64,000 nt of DNA from Hyaloscypha bicolor E (taxonomy: Eukaryota; Ascomycota; Leotiomycetes; Helotiales; Hyaloscyphaceae): contig NW_020194684.1 in assembly GCF_002865645.1 (NCBI RefSeq), forward strand, positions 2,671,030-2,735,029, in the 5' to 3' direction. The notes beneath the pieces were generated by a model. That model saw only the letters and a program-made list of their open reading frames with translations, was not told the DNA's origin and did no database searches. Made by a program: the position numbers and the translations under genes. The stretch's first letter is position 1; every line of letters begins with the position of its first letter. Below, piece after piece: positions 46,801 to 59,153 of this stretch.

Positions 46801-47240
46801 ACCATGTGCCTTGAATAGAGCGTCACTGGTCTCCGCATCTTTCAACTGCCCCACAGCTCAGTGCTCGATCGCCTCGAGCCATCACCACGTTCCTTAACTG
46901 GCTCTCACCGGCGTGGGACTTTTTTAGTCCAATTCAACGTCATGCTCCCAAAAGCCACTTGAGGTGAATACCGAATGTCCACCTGCGAGCCCCTGCTGCA
47001 AAATAATCAGTTAAATCGATTTTATATAGATTATTTCTGCAGGGTCTGATCACTATTTGCGAATGGAGTGACGATCTCGGCGGCTGGGTTGTCTTTGACT
47101 CGTAGGCACATTCAATTTCGATTGTCTTTAAGTATCTCCCATTCAGTCATCATCTGGTTTTGAAATCATCGTCCCTTTGCTAGACTTCACTTTCTTTGAT
47201 CTCTCCTGTCTTCAATTTTTATTTGTTACCGCTCCTTGCA
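43861..47240. other. Long gene-poor stretch
   Basis: About 3.4 kb without a gene I can support. 45237-45783 reads in parts like decayed coding sequence: LENQKFWRGGLSKPRLKTAF and FDRGKFMLHGGEW in one frame, then ESDDLKWAVTERVIVEDIKC in another, with stops between. No family recognised. The rest shows no coding signal, repeat or RNA. Confidence 0.4.
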
Positions 47241-49019
47241 ATGCGTCATTCCCCCTTCACAGCTATTACTGCTCTAGCAGGAGCAGCAACAGCTGCGAAC
47301 ACCACATCTCTCTCCGATCTGTGTACAGTGGCCAACGTTCAAGCTGCACTACCGGCAAACGGAACCTTACTTGGCATTGATTTGATCCCCTCAGGGTCGA
47401 CTGCGAGCATCGTCTACAACGCATCTTCCTCAGCCACCAGCCGCTCGGCAAGCTCAACAACGTTTACCTACTGCAACGTTACGATTACCTACACGCATAC
47501 TGGCAAGGGCGATTCAGTCGAAGTGAAGTATGCCTTCCCAAGCCCAGACGCTTTCGAAAATCGATTCTATGTTGCTGGCGGAGGTGGCTTCTCTCTATCA
47601 TCTGATTCGACTGGAGGCATTCAATATGGTGCTGTCGGAGGTGCCACCAGTGCTGGCTACGATGCCTTGAATGGCGTCAGTTACGATGAAGTTGTGCTCT
47701 ACGGAAACGGAACAATCAATTGGGATGCGACGATGATGTTTGGATACCAAGCCCTTGGCGAAATGACAATCATCGGCAAACCGCTGACGAGAGCTTTCTA
47801 TGGGTTGGACACCGATGCTAAGGTTTACACCTACTATGAGGGCTGCTCAGATGGGGGCCGAGAGGGCATGAGTCAAGTTCAGCGCTGGGGTCAGGAGTAC
47901 GATGGTGTGATTGTGGGTGCGCCTGCGTTCCGATTTGCGCAACAACAGGTTACCCATGTATTGTCGTCTATGGTGGAGGTGACGCTCGACTACTACCCTC
48001 CGCCGTGTGAGATGACCAAGATTGTCAATGCCACCATTGCGGCTTGTGATCCTCTTGATGGGCTGACTGATGGAGTTATTTCCCGGACTGATCTCTGCAA
48101 GCTTAACTTCAACCTGAGCTCCATTATTGGGGAGTCTTATTACTGCGCTGCTGAGAATTCAACCTCTCTCGGGTTCGGCTTCAGCAAACGACAAGCGCAG
48201 GGCAGCACGACAAGCTCACAGCCCGAACAGAATGGAACTGTCACCGCCGAAGGAGTGGCTGTCGCGCAAGCCATCTACGACGGCCTCCACAACTCTGCCG
48301 GCGAACGAGCCTACCTCTCCTGGCAAATCGGATCCGAGCTCAACGACGCAGAAACGACCTACAACACCGATACTGGAGCATGGGAGCTCGACATCCCATC
48401 CACAGGCGGCGAATATGTGACCAAGTTCATCCAACTGCTCAACATCGACAACCTCGACAACCTCGACAACGTCACCTACGACACCCTGGTCGAATGGATG
48501 AACATTGGTTTCGTGCGTTATTACGATAGTCTGCAAACAACCCTCCCAGATCTCACACCCTTCCAGTCGTCCGGCGGTAAGATGCTCCACTACCATGGTG
48601 AATCCGACCCTAGTATCCCCTCCGCCTCTTCGGTCCATTACTGGCAGTCTGTGCGTTCCATCATGTATCCCAACTCCACCTCAGACGAATCCCTCGAGGC
48701 ACTGCAGAATTGGTATCAATTCTACCTCGTTCCTGGCGCTGCCCATTGCGGCGTGAATTCATTGCAACCTGATGGCCCGTATCCGGAGCACAACATGGAT
48801 ATCATGATCGACTGGGTTGAGAACGGTGTCAAGCCGACGGGGTTGAATGCAACGACGCAGGCAGGGACGTATAAGAGTGAGACGCAACTACTATGTCAGT
48901 GGCCGACAAGACCGTTTTGGGCTAGCAATAGCAGCACGGATTTTGAGTGTGTTAATGATACGGCGAGTATTGATAGCTGGACTTACACGTTTCCAGCCTT
49001 TAAGGTGCCTGTGTATTAG
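47241..49019 (+). CDS. Tannase/feruloyl esterase family protein, secreted
   Basis: I start at 47241 (592 residues), because MRHSPFTAITALAGAATA gives a clean signal peptide; an in-frame upstream start at 47196 would bury it. Domain features of the tannase/feruloyl esterase family: VEVKYAFPSPDAFENRFYVA, GGGGFSLSS, the nucleophile Ser203 in EGCSDGGREG next to a Cys, the Ca2+-site motif CDPLDGLTDGVISRTDLC, Asp456 in HGESDPSIP, and His502 in GAAHCG. The paired CS and HC motifs imply the disulfide that holds Ser and His together in this family. About ten N-x-S/T sites fit secretion. It hydrolyses ester bonds of gallate or hydroxycinnamates in plant material. Single exon, intact. Confidence 0.9.
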   Translation: MRHSPFTAITALAGAATAANTTSLSDLCTVANVQAALPANGTLLGIDLIPSGSTASIVYNASSSATSRSASSTTFTYCNVTITYTHTGKGDSVEVKYAFPSPDAFENRFYVAGGGGFSLSSDSTGGIQYGAVGGATSAGYDALNGVSYDEVVLYGNGTINWDATMMFGYQALGEMTIIGKPLTRAFYGLDTDAKVYTYYEGCSDGGREGMSQVQRWGQEYDGVIVGAPAFRFAQQQVTHVLSSMVEVTLDYYPPPCEMTKIVNATIAACDPLDGLTDGVISRTDLCKLNFNLSSIIGESYYCAAENSTSLGFGFSKRQAQGSTTSSQPEQNGTVTAEGVAVAQAIYDGLHNSAGERAYLSWQIGSELNDAETTYNTDTGAWELDIPSTGGEYVTKFIQLLNIDNLDNLDNVTYDTLVEWMNIGFVRYYDSLQTTLPDLTPFQSSGGKMLHYHGESDPSIPSASSVHYWQSVRSIMYPNSTSDESLEALQNWYQFYLVPGAAHCGVNSLQPDGPYPEHNMDIMIDWVENGVKPTGLNATTQAGTYKSETQLLCQWPTRPFWASNSSTDFECVNDTASIDSWTYTFPAFKVPVY

Positions 49020-49317
49020 GAGATCCGGGACGAGATTTGATTGATGACTTCTTATGTATATATTTTCTCTATTTTGTTACCTTCAATGACAAAGATGTGG
49101 AAGACACTCAACCATACCTTATTTGCGCATTGGTTTTCCCAATCATTTCAATCTGTCTTCCGTGGGAAAGATAAACGTAAAAGGTGAAAAGGGGTGAATA
49201 TCACGTGCCAGCTTCGGTAATTCACGGGCCGACGTTCCCCCGACATGACCTCTCATTTCACACCTTTCATCCTTCTCCATCTCCACCCGCTTCCAGCCAG
49301 CTTTCAGACCGTCAGAT

Positions 49318-52300
49318 ATGACTTCACCTTGCATAGAAGACAACCGACTATGCACAGTCAAGCCATACGCCGGCAATGGCGCTATGGAGCACAATGTAGA
49401 GCCTCGACTACCCCGCATATTTGCAGAAGCTACCGCCGATCGAGTTGATCGGGAGCCTGTTAGTGAGGGGTACCGCCATGTAACGTGGTACTATCTGCTT
49501 CTCTTCGTGTCGGTTTCGTCTCTGGCGGTGTTGGAGCCTGTTGGAGTGATTCTTAAGGATATATTTTCATTCCTCCTCGGTCCAATCTCAACGTGGTTGT
49601 CTGGTGCATCTTCCTTAATGGAGGCAATCATATATCGAATTAAGCGTGGATGGCTTCCCGCTCTTGCTCTTTCAACTTGCGTCGTGGCTGGAAACAAAGG
49701 GGTGGTGATTGGCACCGAGAGAGTGCCGAATTGGCCTTTCGACGTATTTGATTATGTTGATCCTCTAATCGGAACCATCAATGGAGGTTGGTTTTCTAGC
49801 TTCAATTCTTCAAACGGTTACTAATAGTGAGTAAAGGTCACGTCTTTCCTGGTGCAACCCTTCCATTTGGTAATCATACCGCCCTTGTGTTTGAGAAATG
49901 CCGCTGAATTAAGCAGGAATGGCCAAGGCAGTTGCGGATGTGAACAATCCGGATGAGAAGCAAGGAGGATTCGCATCAGACAACAGTGATATCACAGGTT
50001 TTAGTCATATGCACGACTCGGGGACTGGGGGGGTATGGAATCGCTCCTCAAGAATAGCGTTGACTGACCAATCGCACAGTCACCCTCGTTGGGCAACTTC
50101 CCAATATTTCCGCAAACGGGATGCCCTGGAGATATCGTCGATAACTGCTTCTTCACCAAAACCGACCGAGCATCGAGAAGAATCAATGACACCGTGGAAG
50201 CCCACCCTGGATATTTTGCAATCAGCTTGAACACTTCGGTCCACACGGAGATGACTGTCACCAACCACACCGCCTTGTACCGTATAACCTTTCCCTCAAA
50301 TTCGACAAAATCGGCGCAAAATCAGACAGCACTACCATACAGCCCTCTGATCCTGGTTGATTTGACCGACTTGCCAGATTCCAGAATCAATGGGAGCGTT
50401 GAAGTTGACGGAGACAATGGGAGAATTGTCGGAAATGGGACGTTTAACCCATCCTTCGGTCTCGGAACTTACGATCTTCACTTCTGCGCTGATTTCTCAG
50501 GAGCCCCCATCAGAGATACGGGTGTCTTCATGAACAATAGAGCTGGTAGCGAACCGAAGAATTTGAGGATCACTCCAAATGGAAACTCACCGCCTATCCC
50601 AGCCGGAGCGTGGACTCAATTCGAAGCACCTGCTAATAATCAATTGTTGGTTCGGGTCGGCCTTTCATTTATCAGTACGGAACAAGCTTGCCATAATGCA
50701 GAGACCGAGCTCCCAAATTTTGGGTTCGACGACGCTCGCAAGGCAGCCGAAGAAGTCTGGAGGCAGAAGCTTGGGGTCATCAACGTTGATACGACGGGTG
50801 TTAGTGATATGCTACAAACTGTCTTCTGGTCTGGTACTTACAGAGCGATGATTTCACCGCAAGACTATACCGGAGAAAATCCTCTATGGGAGAGCGACGA
50901 GCCATACTACGATTCGTATTACTGCATCTGGGACTCCTTTAGAAGCATTCATCCTCTGATCACGTTGCTGGACCCTGAGAGCCAGACGAAAATGACCAGA
51001 AGTTTGATTGATATCTATCGACACGAAGGGAAACTTCCTGACTGCCGGTACGTGACATTCTCTGCGCTTAAATCCCCTCTTTCAGATGTCTTACACGAGG
51101 TGTCCCCAATATTTGGCTATCTCTACAATAGAGAACTCGCGAAACCCTGTTCTGGCCCCGGAACCTCTCCTTGTTCAGGCAATCCTGACTCAAAGATCAT
51201 TTAGCATGTCACTTTGCAAGGGCTTCACGCAGGGAGGGTCGAATGCTGATGTGGTCTTAGCGGATTCCTACCTGAAAAATATCACAGATGGTGTTGATTG
51301 GGTGACTGGATATGAGGCTGTGGTCTCAGACGCTGAAGGTGAGGGGGCTGGAAAGGGGTAAAACGGATGCTAATCATGTGACATAGATGAACCTCTCGAT
51401 TGGTCTGTTGAAGGGAGAGGAGGCCTGACCAGTTGGAAGAACCTAGGATATATTCCTACGGATGATTTTGATCCATATGGAGGAGGACCTTTCACTCGTT
51501 CCATCTCGCGAACGGTTGAATACGCATACAACGATTTTTGCGTCGCTGAAATGGCGAAAGGACTTGGTCATGCAGGAGATGCTGAGAAATATCTAGAGCG
51601 ATCGGATAATTGGAAGAACATGTACAAAGCAGAACAGACTTCTTTCGTCACGAACACCACCGGTCACATCAACGAGACCCTCGACAGCGGGTTCACCGGA
51701 TTCCTCCAGCCACGATATCTCAACGGCACCTTCGGATTCCAAGATCCATCCCTTTGCTCACCACTCTATAACTTCACCTCATGCTACCTTAAACCTGACG
51801 GGCATGAAACCTACGAAGGCAGCGCATGGATGTACACCTTCTACGTTCCCCAAGATATGGCGACTCTCATCACAACATTAGGCGGACCCTCCACCTTCGT
51901 AAAACGATTATCCTATCTGCACACCTCAGGCCTTCTCTACATTGGAGATGAACAAGCCTTCCTCCCCGTCTTTCAATTCCACTACGCAGGCCGTCCAGGT
52001 CTTTCAGCATATTTCTCTCACTTTTATATCCCCTCTCAGTTCAACGGCACTGTCGAAGGGATAGCAGGGAACGACGACTCAGGAGCAATGGGCTCCTTCA
52101 CCACGCTCTCCATGATGGGTCTCTGGCCAGTCCCCGGACAAGATGTTTATTTAATCACACCACCGTATTTCTTAGAAGTTAACGTGACAAGCGGGCAGAC
52201 GGGTAAGGTGGCGACGATCAGGAATGTTAATTTCGATGCCGAGTATGAGAATATTTATATTCAGAGCGCGACATTGAATGGAGAGAGTTATACGAAGAAT

Positions 52301-52420
52301 TGGATCACGCACGATTTTTGGTTGGAGGGTGGGGTTTTGGAGTTGACGTTGGGGAGGAATGAGAGTAATTGGGGTACGAAGGATGAGGATCTGCCGCCGA
52401 GCTCCTCGACTTCTTGGTAG
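49318..52420 (+). CDS. GH92 alpha-mannosidase, membrane-anchored or secreted
   Basis: Exons 49318-49786, 49837-49869, 49917-50032, 50080-51047, 51205-51338 and 51387-52420 give 917 residues with no break. The first ~130 residues are unlike typical GH92 signal peptides: a cytoplasmic-looking start, then two hydrophobic stretches (YYLLLFVSVSSLAVLEPVGV and LPALALSTCVVAG), suggesting a membrane anchor. The GH92 core follows: DYVDPLIGT-GGHVFPGATLPFG-MAKAVADV, FSHMHDSGTGG-SPSLGNFPIFP, the beta-sandwich, then the (alpha/alpha)6 barrel with YDSYYCIWDSFRSIHPL, HEGKLPDCR-MSLCKGFTQGGSNAD, and the substrate loop GNDDSGAMGSFTTLSMMGLWP. Family members are Ca2+-dependent exo-alpha-mannosidases acting on N-glycans. 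One exon is 33 nt. Confidence 0.9.
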
Positions 52421-52867
52421 ACCACTCGGAACAATCTGCCGTTTAGATGTTCAGCAAATAGAAGAACTGGGCCGGCAACACTCCAAAAAGACAGACTTCA
52501 ATGCATAGACTGTTTGTCCTTTTGAGTGACTCCTTTTACTAGTTTCCCGATGCGGATACTCCGATTTACCCAACACGTGATATAAAAAGACAACCCATTT
52601 ACTCCGAGAGGGTGAAAGGGGCTTAGACTCTTACAATCTAAAATGTCTTGAATCTTTTAAGAAATTATCTCAGCTGACATACCGATAAGAGAGTCTCCGG
52701 GCGCAACTTGAAGAAAGCACTCGCACGTGACCCGAAACGAGATCCCTGCTTCGCTTCGGCAAGCTGCCCTTCTCAACATCAACATCAATATCCATCCTCC
52801 TTCAACATCATTCCTGTCCTGCATCCCCGTCGAGTGCTGATGCACAGGTATTGTTGCCCAAGATATC

Positions 52868-54898
52868 ATGCCAGCGGAGCATGCGAGTAATCCGCATGGA
52901 AGCAAGAGACTGAAGACGGACCTTGCATGCGACACGTGCCGTCGTAGAAAACAAAGATGCGATGGGAAACGACCCTCCTGTGCGCAATGTGAGCTTGCAG
53001 GTTTTAGCTGCAGCTACAGACCCACCCCCACAAGCTTTGAGACGTATGTGGTTCCTTTTGATCCTGCTCAGTTCCACTCTTTCCAAGGTTCATTCTCATG
53101 ATCCCGTCTCATCTCATTGCTGCTCTCATTGTTACCCTTCGCTGATATTGATACAGTGATGCTTCTGTCCTCGCACGCCTTGCCCAAGCCGAAGTAAGAA
53201 TTGAGGTTCTCGAGCGTGAACTATTAAGCCCACCTGAAGCGGGAACAGGGCCTGATGTTCACAACTCACTCCTGCTCTCAACCGATGACTCGAGGATTCC
53301 AGATCTGCACACAGCAGCAGGCCACAAAATACTTCAGTACTGGCCAAGATTGCGCGTCAAGTTGACTCTAGACCTTGAACTTTTTACTTTCTTGAAGGCC
53401 GCCGATCATGAGGACACGTTCCTCACAGGCCTTGTCCTTGGTGCCGAACAGGAGTTTCCACTTGTACCCGCCATTCAGGCCCTCGAGAATCTCTATGAGA
53501 ATCAGTTTGAATTACCGCTCTCGCTCGTCGATTTGTTGAAGGTTTCTCCGTACTTCTCGAAGGAGCATGTTTTGAAATCTTTCTATGAAGCGCGACAAGT
53601 GCATCAGACGATCCTCAATCTCCGAGAGTGTTCTCTCGAGTCTCTCCTCGTGCAAACGATCGCTGTGAGAATCACAAGGACAGGCTCAGCCCAACTCGCT
53701 CATCCGACTCTCGAGATATACTTTAAACTAGCTCTCGAAAGCTTCTGGAAACTTCATTCCGAAAGTGACAAATACGCCATCCCGTTGACACTGTGTTTCG
53801 CGCATATTCTTCTGTATTTCTTTGCTCGTCCGTTCAATGCATTGGGTATCCTCCAAGCTTTGAAACCAGCGATTGATAGATTTGATAGGAGGAGATCTGG
53901 TGATGAGTAAGTAAGTCGCTTTGATGATATCAAAGTCGCTGCTGATGATTTGTAGATTTCTTGAAGAGCAAAAGGAAGTTTACAATCGGTTACATTATCT
54001 CCTAGAAAGGTGGGAGTTCATATCCTCCATCAAAAGACTGCGAGCTAATATCCACCAGCGATATTCTTACAGAACTTGATGGCGTCCCATCTGCAACATC
54101 ACTCCGGCCAAGTAGTATTTCCCGGCCAACTCCATCTGAAGTATCATCTACGAACAACTCAACACATGAATACCTCATCCAGTCTCAACTTTTCCTCCGG
54201 ATTATTCTCAACAAAGTCCTTGGTAGTCTATACACTGCTAACGAAGCATATATCACGCCTGAAGAAGCAGGCCCCGTCATTTCGTCTCTTTCCATCAAAC
54301 TGGATACCTGGTACCAATCACTACCGCTGGAAATGCAATTCTCCCGAAACATCTCAAGCTTTAATCTTACCTCTCGATCAATGTCACTGAGAATCGTAAG
54401 TCATCAATTTGTCAAGAATAGGACTCGAGCTGATGTTCATGGTAGAGAGAATTGGCATTGCGATACTATGCCTGCCATTTCATACTACACCGGGTTGTTT
54501 TGTACAGGGTCGTCTACGAAGATATGGAAGAAGCAGCCACACCTCGAAGCACACGAAAGGAGTTCGAACCTTGGGTCCTTGAAACCTGTCGCAGCTGTAC
54601 AGAGAATGCGGGCTTAATTATACTCGCTCAACATGCACAGTACAAGTCAGCAGATGATGTGCCGTACCACAGCTGGTGCGAGCTGCAGCTGCTCGTGGGA
54701 GCATATGCGGTCCTACTGCAGGTGCAATCGGTCCCTGCTCTAGCTCCCATGTTTCGGGATCTTGGAGAGATTGATAGTCTGCTCGATGCTGCGGAGATGG
54801 TGCTTCGGAGTGTGCCATTCACGTCACTGAGCACCTGGAGGACTCTGGACGCCTTGACAAATGTTAGGTATAACTTGACACTTCAGACGCCACGCTGA
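52868..54898 (+). CDS. Zn2Cys6 transcription factor with fungal-specific domain
   Basis: Exons 52868-53043, 53157-53906, 53956-54009, 54059-54395 and 54446-54898 give 589 residues, intact. The zinc cluster is near the N-terminus: CDTCRRRKQRCDG followed by CAQCELAGFSC (C-x2-C-x6-C...C-x2-C-x6-C, residues ~21-48), with basic KRLK before it. A short coiled coil follows after intron 1 (LARLAQAEVRIEVLERELL), then the all-helical middle domain (LQYWPRLRVKLTLDLELFTF to RELALRYYACHFILHRVVLY). It would bind CGG-type half sites as a dimer. It lies 235 bp from, and convergent to, a sugar transporter and sits between GH92 and transaldolase genes, so a sugar-responsive regulator is a reasonable inference. 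Confidence 0.9.
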
Positions 54899-55133
54899 TC
54901 TGAGCCGAATCAAGATCACATGCAGAAGGGTAGCCAGTTGTGAGGATATTGGCGGCAAAAAGAACGCATTCGAAAACTTTGATTCCCACTCAGCAATACA
55001 TACATCTCAACTGCCAGACACGATTACGCCTCAATATTCTCCACCACGAAATGTAATGCTTCGTATGCCACAATGCCTCCCCATGAACGGCGTTCTCCGT
55101 CAACACATTCCTCTCAAGCAGCCGTTTTCAACA

Positions 55134-56846
55134 TCAGCGAGTTTCAAAGACTGGGATCTTCTGCTCTTCAACCTCATGAACAGCCTTTTCTTCGTCTGTG
55201 TTAAGTGATTCCCCACTATGGTCAAATTGGTGGTTCTTCCATTGCCTGACAGGAATCCTTTGCTGGAAGAACAACTCAATCTCAAGGTTCGATCGACCAG
55301 TTGTTTCTCCGACACAGAACCAGACATATACGAGTGTGATACATGTCGTTCCAGCATATATAAATCCGAGCATCGGACCGAGGTTTGCTGAATAGTACAG
55401 GTATGGCGATGTAAAGGAGATGACCCAGACAGTGAAGAAGAAAGTGACGATGGCACAAGACATGATCTTGTTCCTGTTTCTTCCTGTTGACATTTCGCTT
55501 GCGACCGCGAAAGCCAAAGGGCCGTGACCGAAGTTGAAGGCGCAAATAATGATATAGGAGAAGACTACAATTGTGACGCTGTATCCGTTGGAGAGAACCT
55601 TGTGGGTACCCAAGCCACCAACAACAAGAAAAGCGCAGAACATCATGATGGTAGTGACAATGAGATTGATTCTCCTGGGGACTTTGTTCCCAAGCAGCAC
55701 AGCAGCGGAACACGCGATGACTTGTAAGATGTTGGTGATGAGCGAAATGGTGAACGGTTGTGCGATCCCAATGCTCTGAGCGAACACCACGCCGTAGGAG
55801 TAGAAGAACTGGATGCCATTGATTTGTTGTGCGACCATGGCTCCGCAGGAGAAGATCAGCTTTCGTCGTTCGATGGGATCGCGGAGGAGCGAAGACCACG
55901 TCGATTCTGCCTCCTGCTCTCTCTCGGTTTCAACGGCTTCTCGGAGGATTTTCAGATCCTCTGATGGATCGTATTCCCCTTTGCTCCTGTTGATCTTTCG
56001 CAGTGCTGCCTCAGCCCCTTCGTTCCTATCCTTACTCATGTACCAAGCTGGAGATTCTGGGATAATGGGCAGACCAGCCAACATCAACAGCGGGAGCAAT
56101 GTTAAAAGCCCCATGGGAATTCGGAACGCGGCAGTGGAAGTAATACTCTCGGTCCCCCTGAAATCACGAGTCAACAAATGCCAACAAGTCTGTTTCATGG
56201 AAATATTCTTACTGGGTGATTCCGCTTCCGACTAGCTGAGAACAAGATTGCATCATTTGAAACATCATCAATGCCGGACCACGAATGGCCTTTGGAGCAA
56301 TTTCGCCAATGTACAGGACACAAGTCACTGTGAACTGGCCAATTCCAAGACCGATCAGGATGCGTCCGAAGATGATGAGCCCCTCGCTGCCATTGTCGGC
56401 TACCTGGACGATAGCACCAGCGATGATGCAGCAAGAGGCACAGCAGAAGACAGCTTTGCGGCCCCAGCGGTCGTTGATAGGAGCCGCGAGCAAAGCGCCG
56501 AAAAGCTCACCGACGTAGATGATGGAAGCTGTGAGAGAGAGAAAACTTGTCGTCAACGCCTTCAGGCCGGTGTCAGGGTCGGTTGTGGTTCCGTAGTCGT
56601 TGATGAATGCTCTCATCCCCAGCACTCCGGTGTAATAAATTTGATCATCTGGATTGCAGCGCAGTCAGAAATTGCGTTCAAATATTCTTCAGAGCGAATT
56701 GGCGTGTTGTCTCAAGAGGAATCATGACGCGTTGGACGGGAAAGGATTTTCTCTGGTGACTTACACCCATAACAAAGAGCACCTAGAGTCGAAACTCCGC
56801 AATAGATCACAGCCCATCTGTGCTCTCGAAAGTTAATGCCGAACAT
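55134..56846 (-). CDS. MFS sugar transporter
   Basis: Complement of 56765-56846, 56213-56648 and 55134-56157 gives 513 residues, intact. I start at MFGINFREHRW (56846); an in-frame ATG at 56948 would add 34 residues not typical of the family. Sugar-porter hallmarks: GALCYG-YDQIYYTGVLGM (TM1, split by intron 1), INDRWGRKAVFCC (G-R-R/K loop), RILIGLGIGQFTV, GLPIIPESPAWYMSKDR (PESP before the central loop), AQQINGIQFFYSYG (QQ-x-x-G in TM7), and GETTGRSNLEIELFF at the end, a variant of PETKG. Twelve TMs expected; plasma membrane. It shares a 793-bp divergent promoter with the transaldolase gene. Sugar specificity cannot be read from sequence. Confidence 0.9.
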
Positions 56847-57154
56847 GATGATGCCTGTTGCAGAAGAGTTTGTCTTCAAGACTTCAAGATTTGGGGGTAA
56901 AAAATGGCCAAGATGAACCGGACTTGGAAAATCGAACGCTGATATCAAAAGAAGGTAGGATCTGCCAGCATCTTATATAGACAAAGGCAACGTTCGAGGT
57001 TGTCGTGGGACGTTTGACATCGCGCTAAGGGAGAGAGCTTGTTTGGACGAGTCCGGGGACCCCATTTGCGAGTCACTCCCCAGTCCATCCCTTCCTTTCG
57101 GTACCGGCGTCCTCGTGGCCAGAAGTAAGCTAGTGAATGAGTTGCACTAGCTGA

Positions 57155-57184
57155 TCGGGGAGCGCTCCACGGAGCGTTCCCCGA
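57155..57184. promoter_or_regulatory. Inverted-repeat motif in the transporter/transaldolase divergent promoter
   Basis: TCGGGGAGCGCTCC (57155-57168) faces GGAGCGTTCCCCGA (57171-57184), a 13/14 match with a 2-base spacer. The strand-flipped left arm, GGAGCGCTCCCCG, recurs exactly at 59154-59166 upstream of the AnmK gene. CGG triplets inside it are what Zn2Cys6 proteins contact, so binding by the factor encoded at 52868 is possible but not shown. Confidence 0.5.
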
Positions 57185-57639
57185 CGCATTATTAGTGGGT
57201 GAAGCTTGGGAATGCCTCAGCGACCCGCAAACCAACAAGGTTAGCCCTCATCTCGTCTCGAGGGTCATTGGTCCCAAAGTATTGATGTGCTCCACTTCAG
57301 ATTTCCTTGCAGATTGCTTGAGAATAATCTCATGTTTCCCCGCAAGAACTCTCCACAAGGAAACTTAGTTGTGGGTTGTGGGCTGAGACCGACAAAGCTA
57401 GAGTCCGAGCATTATGGTGGGGCGCCCCACCTTAGTGGAATGGAGTTAGAAGTTTGTAAAAATGCTCCCATTTTTCTATCGATGTGGCTTGAAAGCTGTT
57501 TGTCTAGGGTTTTCTGGTATCTCCCTTGTCCGCTCTTTCTTTCGCTCTCAAGTATTAAAAAGTCACAGTATAGCTCTGAGCTGAGAGACTCACTAGCACC
57601 ATTCATCCTTGACCATCCCCTCATCAATTATCAACAACT

Positions 57640-58718
57640 ATGGGTTCACAACCAGCAAACGCCTTGGGCACATTGCAGGATGCAGGCACGGTATTGATAG
57701 CTGATACAGCTGACTTCCAGCGCAAGCCCTCCCCGGATATATGAAGAGGAAAGCTTACCTTGTCCAGTAATCGAGAAATTCAAGCCCTCAGAAGGAACAA
57801 CCAACCCTTCACTTCTCTACAGCGCAGCCCAAAACCCAGCCTATTACCACCTCCTCATCCGCGCAATCAAATATGCCAAATCACTCTCCATCTCCCTACC
57901 CTCCGAGGAGCGCTTGCAACTCGCAGCCGAATTCCTCGCTGTTCAATTCGGCACTGAAATCTACAAACTCACAGGCCGAGTGTCGACAGAGGTCGATGTC
58001 ATCCACTCCTTCAACAAAGAAGCAACTATCGCCGCCGCATTGCGAATGATTTCTCTCTACGCCGCGCAAGGCGTCCCAAAAGACAAAGTCCGCATTAAAA
58101 TCAGCGCCACATGGGAAGGGATTAAAGCCGCTTCATTCCTAACCCATGAACATGGCATCAGTGTCCTGATTACCATCGTCTTCGGCATGGTGCAAGCTAT
58201 CACCGCTGCTGAAGCAGGCGTGGCGTGCATAGCTCCTTATGTGGGAAGAATCAGCGACTGGCATAAGGCGCAAGGAATGACGGGTGGTGATAAAGGGGTT
58301 GAGATTGTGAGGGATATGCAGAATTATTTGAGGAAGTATGGATACGGGACAAAGGTCATGGGTGCGAGTTTTAGAAACACGGAGCAAGTTAAGCAGCTAG
58401 CTGGAACGGATCTGTTGACGATTTCTCCCGTGGTGTTGGAGCTGCTTGAGAAGGAGAAGGGGGATTTTGGGCCGTGCTTGACGAGTGAAAGTGGTGGGTT
58501 TCTACGTATTCTTCCTTCACAAGCGAGTTCAAACTGACCAAATTGTGTGAATAGCTCAAGCAGCAGACCTTCCAAAAGTGTCGTATATCAATGACGAGAA
58601 TGCGTTCCGGTGGGCATTCAATATGGATGCATGTGCCGTGGAGAAGTCGGCGGAGGCTATGCGGAAGTTTGCTGAAGACTCGAAGAAATTAGAGGGCTTG
58701 CTCGCTGAGATGTTGTGA
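57640..58718 (+). CDS. tal1: Transaldolase (pentose phosphate pathway)
   Basis: Exons 57640-57721, 57768-58493 and 58555-58718 give 323 residues, the normal size. ADTADFQLIEKFKPSEGTTNPSL holds the N-terminal Asp (D22) and substrate loop; GRVSTEVDVIHSF, RIKISATWEGIKAA with the Schiff-base lysine K138, HGISVLITIVFGMVQAITAA, APYVGRISDW and FRNTEQVKQLAGTDLLTISP follow. The enzyme moves a dihydroxyacetone unit between sedoheptulose-7-P and glyceraldehyde-3-P in the cytosol. Intron 1 lacks a GT donor: the only junction that keeps the family sequence is GC-AG (57722-57767, donor GCAAGC). This looks like a paralogue near sugar-use genes rather than the housekeeping copy, but that is inference. Confidence 0.9.
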
Positions 58719-59153
58719 TGTCGTCAATATAGAGCATTTAGAGAAAGGTATGCGTAGATCTTGAAGTGGAGTCAACGAATTCAATACAATAGCGCTCCTT
58801 TTCCAGAAATAGAAATCATTTTCTGAAACATTCTCGATGGAACCCCTGGGTATCGATGACTCCTATGCTCCATTTGCACAAACTCCACCGACCCCCTGAA
58901 TATCTCTCTCATAGGCAGACTTGCTGCCACCAAACCCTGTCCGCGAAAATTCCGTCTCTGGGAAACCCTTCATCTCATCCCACCCCCCACTCTCGAACCA
59001 CACCAGATCCCAACTTCCCCACCCAAAAAACTAAGATCAACATGACTCAAGCAGCGCTAACCTCCCCACCCATCACGCATCATGCATCATGCACCCCGCA
59101 CAGCCCGTGCCTCAGCCACATTTCGCTGATCGGAAGCCCTCCGTAGCCTCCTC

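Noticed and set aside
11337..52730. Many CACGTG/CACGTGA boxes in intergenic DNA
   Set aside because: About a dozen to fifteen occurrences in 64 kb is near what chance predicts for a 6-mer; only their absence from exons is suggestive, and two lie inside the TIR element.
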